DNA of 6,337 nt from Burkholderiales bacterium (GTDB lineage Bacteria > Pseudomonadota > Gammaproteobacteria > Burkholderiales > Burkholderiaceae_C): positions 1 to 6,337 of the forward strand of contig JANXMO010000496.1 in assembly GCA_025354615.1 (NCBI GenBank). The letters are read 5' to 3'. Both the position numbers and the translations under genes were made by a program. Shown here in pieces: positions 1 through 5,703 of the stretch (positions within the stretch are counted from its first letter, which is position 1; every line of letters starts with the position of its first letter). The notes under the pieces were generated by a model. It worked only from the letters and a program-made list of their open reading frames with translations, had not been told where the DNA came from and searched no databases.

Positions 1-456
<456 letters not shown>

Positions 457-505
457 GTCCGGCTGCCGGCGCAATGCAATGCGGTGAAAACAACAGCGGC
501 CGTGC

Positions 506-937
506 ATGACAGAGGTGCAATTTCACGTCAATGTTGACGACCCTGTTTTTTACACCTGCCGCCTGTTGCGCAAGGCGTGCCGGCTGGGCACGCAAGTGGC
601 CGTGACCGGTGATCCAACGCTGTTGACTGAGCTGGACCGCCAACTATGGGTCTTTGAGCCACAGGCATTTGTGCCGCATGTAAGGGTGACCGCTGCGGCA
701 GAGGCCAGCACGGCGCAGCGGCTTGCGCCGGTTTGGCTGGTCGACGAAGCAGTTTGCGCATCGCATTGCCCCGTGCTGGTAAATTTGGGCACCCAGCCAC
801 CGCCTGGTTTCGAAAGCTTCGAGCGGCTGGTGGAAGTGGTGTCAACACACGTTGATGCGCTGGCGGCTGCCCGTTTGCGTTGGAAGCACTACGCCAGCCG
901 AGGCTATACGGTGCAAAAACACGAGGTCCGCACATGA
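506..937 (+). CDS. holC: DNA polymerase III chi subunit
   Basis: The 143-residue protein is close in length to E. coli HolC (147 aa). Chi joins psi (HolD) on the clamp-loader complex and contacts the C-terminal tail of SSB, linking the replicase to coated lagging-strand template. Family features visible are the N-terminal TEVQFHVNVDDP strand, the helix FYTCRLLRKACRLG that leads into a VAVTGDP strand, the LDRQLWVFEPQAFVPH segment (about residues 43-58), PVLVNLG (about 89-95), and the C-terminal helix ending RLRWKHYASRGYTVQKHEV. The ATG at 506 is chosen because the HolC fold begins right after it; the Shine-Dalgarno signal is weak (only purine-poor sequence around 490-503). It lies 49 nt after pepA, and its TGA (935-937) overlaps the next ATG as ATGA. 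The usual partner valS is not the next gene. The assignment rests on motif pattern and on the pepA-holC order. Confidence 0.92.
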   Translation: MTEVQFHVNVDDPVFYTCRLLRKACRLGTQVAVTGDPTLLTELDRQLWVFEPQAFVPHVRVTAAAEASTAQRLAPVWLVDEAVCASHCPVLVNLGTQPPPGFESFERLVEVVSTHVDALAAARLRWKHYASRGYTVQKHEVRT

Positions 938-1281
938 ACGCCTTTCCACCCGCGCACGGCGTGCCAACGCTGACCGAAGTGATTGACATCAATGATTTCG
1001 TCAATGAGGCGCCAAGCAGTCTGCTTGCCGATCCCGGGTCAAACGACACGGCAACAGTGTCTTCCGCATTCGAGCGTGCCTCTGAATCAACCATGACCGA
1101 ACGCATATTGGGCGACGTCATGAATCAAGTGGAATCGGTGTTTGAACACCGCCTGCGTGAAGCGATGACGCCCGCCTTGACGGCGCTCGCGAGCAGCGTG
1201 GTGTTGCAAATGCGTGCGGAACTTGCCCCTGTGTTGCGTGAGATGGTGGCCGTTGCCGTTGCAAGGGAAATGTCTCGTTAG
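934..1281 (+). CDS. Small helical hypothetical protein coupled to holC (DUF2486-like)
   Basis: The start is the ATG at 934, which overlaps the holC stop as ATGA and implies translational coupling; an in-frame TTG at 880 would overlap holC by 58 bases and is less likely. The 115-residue product has no signal peptide or membrane segment. It has two parts: a polar, low-complexity N-terminal half that opens with VPTLTEVIDI, and a C-terminal half (from about residue 54) predicted to be long amphipathic helix, running TERILGDVMNQVESVFEHRL and on to the terminal VAREMSR. From memory, Burkholderiales often carry a protein of this design after holC, beginning with a PTLTEV-type motif and ending in an Arg/Glu/Ala-rich helix, annotated DUF2486 or hypothetical. 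The function is unknown. Its position suggests co-expression with the replicase chi subunit, but nothing in the sequence shows a DNA-binding or enzymatic motif. It could be an oligomerising coiled-coil protein. Confidence 0.8.
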   Translation: MNAFPPAHGVPTLTEVIDINDFVNEAPSSLLADPGSNDTATVSSAFERASESTMTERILGDVMNQVESVFEHRLREAMTPALTALASSVVLQMRAELAPVLREMVAVAVAREMSR

Positions 1282-1298
1282 AGCCGTCCGCAACGAAA

Positions 1299-1321
1299 AA
1301 GCGGGCTTGCAAGCCCAGCTT
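1299..1321. terminator. Imperfect hairpin after the holC-linked gene, possible weak terminator
   Basis: GGGCTTGCAAGCCC (1303-1316) is a perfect palindrome that folds as a 5-bp stem with a TGCA loop. It can be extended by AAGC (1299-1302) pairing with GCTT (1318-1321) around one bulged A. On the + strand no T-run follows, so it would be a poor intrinsic terminator for the pepA-holC transcript. On the - strand it is followed by GCTTTTT, which looks more like a terminator, but no leftward gene is seen to its right. It sits 18 nt after the stop of the upstream gene and over 100 nt before the next ATG, so it may also be a transcript-end stabilising hairpin. Confidence 0.35.
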
Positions 1322-1431
1322 GCCGGCTGTCAAACCGCAGCGGTCGTGCTTCAAACGGGTGGCGCTTCGGTTATCGTTTGCGCCGCCTGAATCCTGATTG
1401 ATACAGGTCACTTTCAACCGGAGCCAACGCC

Positions 1432-2574
1432 ATGCAAATCACCTTGAATGCCACCGCTTTAGCCGTCCTCATTGGCTTGACGACTGCTGCCGCGGCACAG
1501 GAGGTGGCCGTCAAAATCGGCCACGTCGCGCCGACCAGCGGGCCCAGCGCCCATCTGGGCAAAGACAATGAAAACGGCGCCCGCATGGCGGTGGATGAAC
1601 TCAACGCAAAAGGCGTGTTGATTGGCGGCAAGAAAGCCCGCTTCGAACTGCTCATGGAAGACGACGCTGGCGACCCGAAGCAGGGTACGGCCGTGGCTCA
1701 AAAGCTGGTTGACTCCAAAGTCAACGGTGTCATTGGCCATTTGAACTCCGGCACCACGATTCCGGCTTCAAAAATTTACAGCGACGCTGGCATTCCGCAA
1801 ATTTCGCCGTCTGCGACCAATCCCAAATACACACGCCAGGGGTTCAAAACCGCCTTCCGTGTAGTGGCCGATGACGTCCATCTTGGCGGAACGCTGGGCA
1901 AATACGCGGTGAAAGAGCTCAAAGGCAAATCAATCGCCGTCATCGACGACCGTACCGCCTATGGTCAAGGGGTGGCAGACGAATTTTCCAAGTCGGTCAA
2001 GGCGGCTGGGGGCACGATCGCACAAGCCCAATACACCACCGACAAAGCGACTGACTTCACCGCCATTCTGACGTCGATCAAAGCCCAAAAGCCCGACATC
2101 GTCTTTTATGGCGGGATGGATGCAGTGGCCGGGCCGTTGGTTCGTCAGGCCAAACAACTGGGCCTTGTCAGCAAGTTCATGGGTGGCGACGGCATTTGCA
2201 CCACCGAACTGCCGAAGCTGGCAGCCGGCGCCATGGCTGACGGCCAAGTGGTTTGCGCTGAAGCGGGCGGCGTGGAAGGCCAGGAGAAAAAAACACTGGA
2301 AGCGTTTCGGGCCGCTTACAAGAAAAAATTCAATTCAGAGGTGCAGCTTTATTCACCTTACGTTTATGACGCGGTAAACGTGATGGTGGCCGCAATGGTC
2401 AAGGCAGGGTCGGCAGAACCGGCCAAATATCTGCCGGAATTGGCCAAGACCACAGGCCACAAAGGCGTGACCGGAACCATTTCCTTCGATGAAAAAGGCG
2501 ATGTAAAAAACGGTGCCTTGACGCTCTACACGTACAAAGGCGAGCAGCGTCAGGAGATCACGGTCGTTCGGTGA
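1432..2574 (+). CDS. Periplasmic branched-chain amino acid-type ABC transporter substrate-binding protein
   Basis: This 380-residue protein is a type I periplasmic binding protein of the LivJ/LivK family, which captures Leu/Ile/Val or related amino acids, amides or other small carboxylates for a LivHMGF-type importer. Residues 1-22 form a signal peptide with a hydrophobic core and an AAAA/QEV cleavage site; unusually its n-region has no Lys or Arg, and a TGA at 1399-1401 rules out a longer in-frame start. GGAG at 1420-1423 is a good ribosome site 8 nt before the ATG. The mature part begins VAVKIGHVAPTSGP and shows family ligand-pocket segments: GHLNSGTT (102-109), SPSATNP (125-131), TAYGQG (175-180), YGGMDA (226-231), GDG (252-254) and YSPYVYDAV (307-315). 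Cys256 and Cys275 could form a disulfide. Length is typical (360-400). No permease or ATPase gene is adjacent, so it is probably a stand-alone receptor serving a transporter encoded elsewhere; the exact ligand cannot be read from sequence. It is closed by its own terminator. Confidence 0.93.
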   Translation: MQITLNATALAVLIGLTTAAAAQEVAVKIGHVAPTSGPSAHLGKDNENGARMAVDELNAKGVLIGGKKARFELLMEDDAGDPKQGTAVAQKLVDSKVNGVIGHLNSGTTIPASKIYSDAGIPQISPSATNPKYTRQGFKTAFRVVADDVHLGGTLGKYAVKELKGKSIAVIDDRTAYGQGVADEFSKSVKAAGGTIAQAQYTTDKATDFTAILTSIKAQKPDIVFYGGMDAVAGPLVRQAKQLGLVSKFMGGDGICTTELPKLAAGAMADGQVVCAEAGGVEGQEKKTLEAFRAAYKKKFNSEVQLYSPYVYDAVNVMVAAMVKAGSAEPAKYLPELAKTTGHKGVTGTISFDEKGDVKNGALTLYTYKGEQRQEITVVR

Positions 2575-2595
2575 TTGTTTTATCGAACGGGTCAG

Positions 2596-2620
2596 GGGTG
2601 CCAATCGGCACCCTTTTTTT
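2596..2620 (+). terminator. Intrinsic terminator of the substrate-binding protein gene
   Basis: A 7-bp perfect stem GGGTGCC (2596-2602) and GGCACCC (2607-2613) with an AATC loop is followed directly by seven T residues (2614-2620). It begins 22 nt after the stop codon. It isolates the binding-protein gene from dnaB, so dnaB needs its own promoter in the roughly 80 bases that remain. Confidence 0.92.
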
Positions 2621-2660
2621 ATAAAAGTTATCCTTTTTTACCCCCGTGATTTCCCCGGAT

Positions 2661-2669
2661 TTATCCACA
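2661..2669 (+). promoter_or_regulatory. Consensus DnaA box upstream of dnaB
   Basis: TTATCCACA at 2661-2669 is an exact match to the strong E. coli-type DnaA box. It ends 32 nt before the dnaB ATG, in the short gap between the terminator and dnaB, where the dnaB promoter or leader must lie. A partial copy, TTATCCTTT (6 of 9), is at 2628-2636 in the same orientation. DnaA is known to regulate transcription through such boxes; control of dnaB by DnaA here is an inference. No clear -35/-10 pair was recognised in this gap. Confidence 0.7.
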
Positions 2670-2701
2670 GGCTGGGGGCAGGGCGGCTCTTATGATGGCG
2701 T

Positions 2702-4129
2702 ATGTCCGCCTTGTTGTCCGCCACTGAATTTTCCGCTCCTGCGCCGCGCTCCGATGATGAAGTGGCGCGTCTTCGAGTGCCGCCCCACTCGATTGAAGCA
2801 GAGCAAAGCGTCTTGGGCGGGCTGTTGCTTGACAACAGTGCATGGGACCGAGCGGGCGACTTGCTGACCGACAGCGACTTTTACCGTTACGAGCACCGAA
2901 CCATTTATGCCGCCATCGGCAAGTTGATTCAAACCACGCGGCCCGCTGACGTCATCACCGTTCATGAGCAGTTGCAAAGCTTGGGCAAAGCGGACGATTG
3001 CGGTGGCATGGCCTATTTGAACGCGCTGGCGCAAAGCGTTCCCAGTGCGGCCAATTTGCGGCGCTATGCGGAAATCGTTCGTGAGCGGGCCGTGTTGCGC
3101 AAGCTGGTGTCCGCCAGTGATGACATTGCCACCAGCGCCTTCAATCCGCAAGGCCGGGCGGTCTCGCAAATTCTTGACGAGGCGGAAGCCAAGATTTTCA
3201 AGATCGGCGAAGAGGGCTCGCGTTCCAAGCAAGGCTTTCAAAGCATGGACGCATTGGTCGTTCAGCTGCTCGACCGTGTGACCGAATTGCACGAGAACGG
3301 TGCGGAAGAAGTAACCGGCGTGCGCACTGGGTTCTACGACATGGACCGCATGACGGCCGGGCTGCAAAAAGGTGACCTGATCGTGCTGGCGGCGCGGCCC
3401 TCGATGGGCAAAACCGCCTTTGCGTTGAATATTGCGGAACATGTGGCCGTTTCCGAAGGACTGCCTGTCGTGGTGTTTTCGATGGAAATGGGCGCTGCGC
3501 AGCTGGCCCTGCGAATGGTGGGTTCGATCGGCCGTATCGACCAGCAGCACTTGCGCACGGGTGCCCTCAAAGACGACGAATGGGGCCGCCTGTCGGAAGC
3601 CGTCGAAAAGCTGGGTAAGGTACAGCTGTTCATTGATGAAAGCCCCGCGCTGACGCCCAGCGAAGTGCGCGCGCGCGCGCGCCGAATGGCGCGCCAGTTT
3701 GGCGGCACGTTGGGGCTGATCGTCGTCGACTACCTCCAGCTGATGAGCGGCAGCGGTGGCACGAACGAGGAAAACCGGGCCACGGTGATTGGTGAAATTT
3801 CCCGTGGGCTCAAAGGGTTGGCCAAAGAACTGGGTTGCCCTGTGATTGCCCTGTCACAGCTCAACCGCAGCGTGGAGTCGCGGACCGACAAGCGACCGAT
3901 GATGAGCGACTTGCGGGAGTCCGGCGCTATTGAACAAGACGCCGATGTCATCATGTTTATCTACCGCGATGAGTACTACACCAAGGAAGCTTGCAAGGAA
4001 CCCGGCATCGCGGAAATCATCATTGGCAAGCAACGCAATGGCCCGACTGGCACGGTCAAACTGACGTTTTTGAAGCCGCTCACCAAATTTGACAATCTGG
4101 CACCCGGTAGCGCAGGCAGTGATTACTGA
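2702..4129 (+). CDS. dnaB: Replicative DNA helicase DnaB
   Basis: The 475-residue protein is a full-length hexameric 5'-3' replicative helicase, which unwinds DNA ahead of Pol III and recruits primase. The N-terminal domain begins around residue 25 (VPPHSIEAEQSVLGGLLLDN) and runs to about 125. A helical linker follows, then the RecA-like motor from about residue 205. Visible motor elements are Walker A ARPSMGKT (231-238, Lys237 and Thr238), the catalytic Glu262 in FSMEM, Walker B LIVVDYLQLM (339-348, Asp343), the SQLNRSVESR segment (from 385), DLRESGAIEQDADV (403-416) and the arginine-finger region GKQRNGPTG (442-450, Arg445). No intein is present. The ATG at 2702 is preferred because the two ATGs just upstream (2692, 2695) are out of frame; the ribosome site is weak. 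A DnaA box lies 32 nt upstream. A (GC)8 run at 3667-3682 codes for the VRARARR stretch. In many betaproteobacteria dnaB follows rpsR-rplI; here it follows a transporter gene and a terminator. A small gene overlaps its end. Confidence 0.98.
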   Translation: MSALLSATEFSAPAPRSDDEVARLRVPPHSIEAEQSVLGGLLLDNSAWDRAGDLLTDSDFYRYEHRTIYAAIGKLIQTTRPADVITVHEQLQSLGKADDCGGMAYLNALAQSVPSAANLRRYAEIVRERAVLRKLVSASDDIATSAFNPQGRAVSQILDEAEAKIFKIGEEGSRSKQGFQSMDALVVQLLDRVTELHENGAEEVTGVRTGFYDMDRMTAGLQKGDLIVLAARPSMGKTAFALNIAEHVAVSEGLPVVVFSMEMGAAQLALRMVGSIGRIDQQHLRTGALKDDEWGRLSEAVEKLGKVQLFIDESPALTPSEVRARARRMARQFGGTLGLIVVDYLQLMSGSGGTNEENRATVIGEISRGLKGLAKELGCPVIALSQLNRSVESRTDKRPMMSDLRESGAIEQDADVIMFIYRDEYYTKEACKEPGIAEIIIGKQRNGPTGTVKLTFLKPLTKFDNLAPGSAGSDY

Positions 4130-4604
4130 CTGGTTGATTGCGTCGCGTGATGATTTTCGTCAGGCGGTGCTGAGCGTTTTCGAGCGCTTGGCAAAGCAGG
4201 AAGACTGCAGGGAAGTTTTTCTGTGTGATGACGATTTCAGCGCCTGGCCGCTCAATGAAAAGGCTTTGATCTCATGCCTTGAGCGCTGGGCAAGAGCGCA
4301 CCGTCAGTTCCACATGGTGGCGCGCAGCTTCGAGTCCGTTATGCGCCACCACCCCCGTTGGGTGGCGTGGCGGCAGCACTGGAGCCACATCGTGCAGTGC
4401 CGCAGTGCGGATTCACTGGCCCCAAGCCCGTATCCGACACTGTTGATTGTGCCGGGCCTGACCGCATTGCGTCTGGCCAACAGCGTGCATTTTCGAGGTC
4501 GAATGACTGTGGATGCGGCTGATATTCGACAGTCTTTTGAGCGCTTTGACGCTGTTTCACAACAGTCTGTCGATGCCTTTCCTACAACCACTCTAGGCCT
4601 CTGA
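4119..4604 (+). CDS. Conserved hypothetical protein overlapping the end of dnaB
   Basis: This frame, different from dnaB, is open up to the TGA at 4602-4604. The start is uncertain: GTG at 4119 gives 161 residues and overlaps dnaB by 11 bases, which fits translational coupling; a TTG at 4089 would add 10 residues, and a TTG at 4134 would remove five. No signal peptide or membrane helix is visible, so it is probably cytoplasmic. The protein is rich in Trp, His and Arg, with ITDWLIASRDDFRQAVLSVF at the N-terminus, FLCDDDFSAWPLNEKALISC (near residues 34-53), a HHPRWVAWRQHWSHIVQCR block in the middle, LLIVPGLTALRL (about 112-123) and the C-terminal AFPTTTLGL. From memory, Burkholderiales carry similar proteins ending in TTLGL, annotated as hypothetical. 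No catalytic motif was recognised; the acidic/aromatic N-terminal part and central Trp/His block could form a binding domain. No terminator follows it directly. Confidence 0.82.
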   Translation: MITDWLIASRDDFRQAVLSVFERLAKQEDCREVFLCDDDFSAWPLNEKALISCLERWARAHRQFHMVARSFESVMRHHPRWVAWRQHWSHIVQCRSADSLAPSPYPTLLIVPGLTALRLANSVHFRGRMTVDAADIRQSFERFDAVSQQSVDAFPTTTLGL

Positions 4605-4624
4605 AGAATGCCGTTGTGGCTGTC

Positions 4625-4630
4625 TATAAT
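4625..4630 (+). promoter_or_regulatory. -10 box of the lipoprotein gene promoter
   Basis: TATAAT at 4625-4630 is a perfect sigma-70 -10 hexamer, 21 nt after the previous gene's stop. The best -35 at 17-nt spacing (TGAAGA, 4602-4607) matches only 3 of 6 positions, so strength would depend on the -10 or on an activator. Transcription would begin near 4637 and leave a leader of about 136 nt before the lipoprotein ATG. Confidence 0.55.
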
Positions 4631-4731
4631 CAAAGGCTAGTCCACGAATGCTCGAGCTTTCTTGGTCTTTGAGCGTTGGGGCTCTGCGTCGGCGGCAAGT
4701 TTATTACGCCTGTTCGATTGGAGGGTGCCCA

Positions 4732-4747
4732 CAATTACCGGTAATTG
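4732..4747. repeat. Perfect 16-bp palindrome in the lipoprotein leader
   Basis: CAATTACCGGTAATTG is its own reverse complement over all 16 bases, centred between 4739 and 4740. It lies 25 nt before the ATG at 4773 and about 100 nt after the -10 box. In DNA it could be an operator for a dimeric regulator. In RNA it could fold as a 6-bp stem with a self-complementary CCGG loop near the ribosome site. I know no specific regulator with this site. Confidence 0.5.
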
Positions 4748-4762
4748 GTCGACCTTTTGATT

Positions 4763-4767
4763 GAGGA
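4763..4767 (+). promoter_or_regulatory. Ribosome binding site that fixes the lipoprotein start
   Basis: GAGGA lies 5 nt upstream of the ATG at 4773. It decides the start in favour of that ATG over an in-frame TTG at 4761, which would overlap the site and put Met-Arg-Lys-Asn ahead of the signal peptide. Confidence 0.8.
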
Positions 4768-4772
4768 AAAAT

Positions 4773-5129
4773 ATGAACAAGTCGCTTCTGATGGCTACTC
4801 TGATGGCTGCTCTGGCTGTAACCGCTTGCGGCAAAAAGGACGAAGCTCCTGCTGCCGCTGCAGCATCAGCCGCCGCTGCACCTGCTGTGGCTGAAGCCGC
4901 TTCCGCCGCTGCTTCTGCAGTTGACACCGCTGCCGCTGCCGCTGCTTCCAACGCCATGATGGGTGCACCTAGTACTTCAGTAGGCACCGGCATGAGCAAC
5001 AGCAACGCGGCTGATGCATCCAAAGACGCTGCTGCCAAGGCCGCTGATGCAGCCAAGGATGCGGCTGGCAAAGCTGCCGATGCGGCCAAAGACGCTGCCG
5101 GCAAAAATGCTGACGCGATGAAGAAGTAA
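4773..5129 (+). CDS. Small alanine-rich lipoprotein with 11-residue helical repeats
   Basis: The 118-residue product starts with a lipoprotein signal: MNKSLLM with one Lys, a hydrophobic core, and lipobox VTAC with Cys19 as the lipidation site. Gly-Lys-Lys-Asp follows the Cys rather than Asp at +2, which by the E. coli Lol rule favours the outer membrane. Residues 25-60 are almost only Ala with some Ser, Pro, Val and Glu. A Gly/Ser/Asn/Met-rich linker spans about 61-80. The C-terminus has three tandem 11-residue units (85-95, 96-106, 107-117) of the form DAAxKxADAxK, predicted to be a charged amphipathic helix, before a final Lys. Hendecad repeats of this kind occur in LEA-like, apolipoprotein-like and Lpp-like helical proteins. 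It could be an envelope stress or periplasmic-spacer lipoprotein, but no function can be assigned. It has its own promoter-like box, a strong ribosome site and a strong terminator, which suggests a well-expressed single-gene unit. Confidence 0.9.
   Translation: MNKSLLMATLMAALAVTACGKKDEAPAAAAASAAAAPAVAEAASAAASAVDTAAAAAASNAMMGAPSTSVGTGMSNSNAADASKDAAAKAADAAKDAAGKAADAAKDAAGKNADAMKK
5025..5123 (+). repeat. Three tandem 33-bp coding repeats in the lipoprotein gene
   Basis: Three in-frame 33-bp units encode DAAAKAADAAK, DAAGKAADAAK and DAAGKNADAMK. The first two differ by one residue and the third by three more. Synonymous codon differences (GCT, GCC, GCG, GCA mixed) show that the array is not freshly duplicated. 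Copy number could vary between strains without breaking the frame. Confidence 0.85.
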
Positions 5130-5146
5130 ATCGTACCGTCGATATT

Positions 5147-5173
5147 AAAAAGCCGCCGCAAGGCGGCTTTTTT
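5147..5173. terminator. Strong, apparently bidirectional intrinsic terminator
   Basis: AGCCGCC (5151-5157) and GGCGGCT (5162-5168) form a 7-bp stem with a GCAA (GNRA) loop, followed by T residues to 5173. On the other side AAAA at 5147-5150 pairs with part of the T-run and supplies a T-run for the opposite strand, so it could serve the convergent metallohydrolase gene as well as the lipoprotein gene. The group II intron relic begins 3 nt after it. Confidence 0.93.
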
Positions 5174-5563
5174 CATGTGGGCCTGGCACGGGCGCACTTT
5201 TGGAAGTGCAAGTCCTCCCTTAAGTTGGTCACAGCGAACGAAGCCAAACGCAACTGCATGATGGTGACCGAGTGTGGGAAAGAAGCGTGGGGCGAAGCGC
5301 TTGTCCGTAAACAAGAACCGGATAGAAGGCCTTGCCGAGCAGGACGGATCGGGCATGACACCGCGAAGCTCTCGTGATCAAGGCGAGGCGGCGTAGATCC
5401 GGCGGATGTGCAGCGAAGGAGTGCGGACTTACCCTGGGAGATCTTGCCTTGTGTCTGAAAGGGCAACGGCTTGGCCGGAGCGAGAAGTCATCACAGACCG
5501 TAGTCGTGCAAGTCAGGGGCCGCTGAGGCGCAACCAAATGCACCAAGGGCCAAATGAGGGTAA

Positions 5564-5679
5564 GTGACCGAGAACATGCGCATGTCAAAGGCCATGCGTC
5601 AGATGCCGGAGCAATCCGGGTGGACGGGCTCGACATCGAGCAGACCACGCGGATGCTGCAGACGAAGTGGCCGCAGATC
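5564..5679 (+). pseudogene. Remnant of group II intron reverse transcriptase (N-terminus, frameshifted)
   Basis: From GTG at 5564 one frame gives TENMRMSKAMRQM; between about 5605 and 5608 the homology moves to another frame, which gives GAIRVDGLDIEQTTRMLQTKWPQI (5608-5679) in pieces. This matches the start of intron-encoded reverse transcriptases, where a helix is followed by a GAxGVDG segment, a short helix and a WPxI motif. Normal proteins of this kind are about 420-470 residues; here the polymerase palm (YADD), maturase X domain and any endonuclease domain are all absent. Homology stops at 5679, and the domain IV/V boundary follows within about 25 nt, so one large internal deletion plus a small frameshift explains the relic. 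It cannot make a working protein. Confidence 0.75.
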
Positions 5680-5703
5680 TGTCATTCTGATCTTAAACTT
5701 TCG

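Noticed and set aside
528..1121. 197-residue minus-strand frame across holC and the next gene
   Set aside because: Antisense to two supported genes, no family motif, low-complexity composition and no ribosome site of note.
1378..1405. TTGCGC, 16-nt spacer and GATACA as a promoter for the substrate-binding protein gene
   Set aside because: Each hexamer matches only 3 of 6 consensus bases; too weak to annotate, although some promoter is needed in this gap.
2690..3550. 286-residue open frame on the minus strand opposite dnaB
   Set aside because: It lies entirely antisense to the well-supported dnaB coding frame, has no recognisable motif, and its composition follows from dnaB codon use.
5025..5123. 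Tandem 33-bp units considered as a CRISPR-like array
   Set aside because: They are contiguous with no spacers, stay in frame and encode protein repeats.
4637..5356. 239-residue minus-strand frame with Ala/Ser repeats
   Set aside because: Its repeats are the complement of the alanine-codon tract of the lipoprotein gene; it also runs through a terminator and into the intron relic.
5173..5648. Several overlapping open frames on both strands between the terminator and 5650
   Set aside because: They fall within the intron RNA region, have no shared motif or ribosome site, and are explained by a structured non-coding RNA of fairly high GC.
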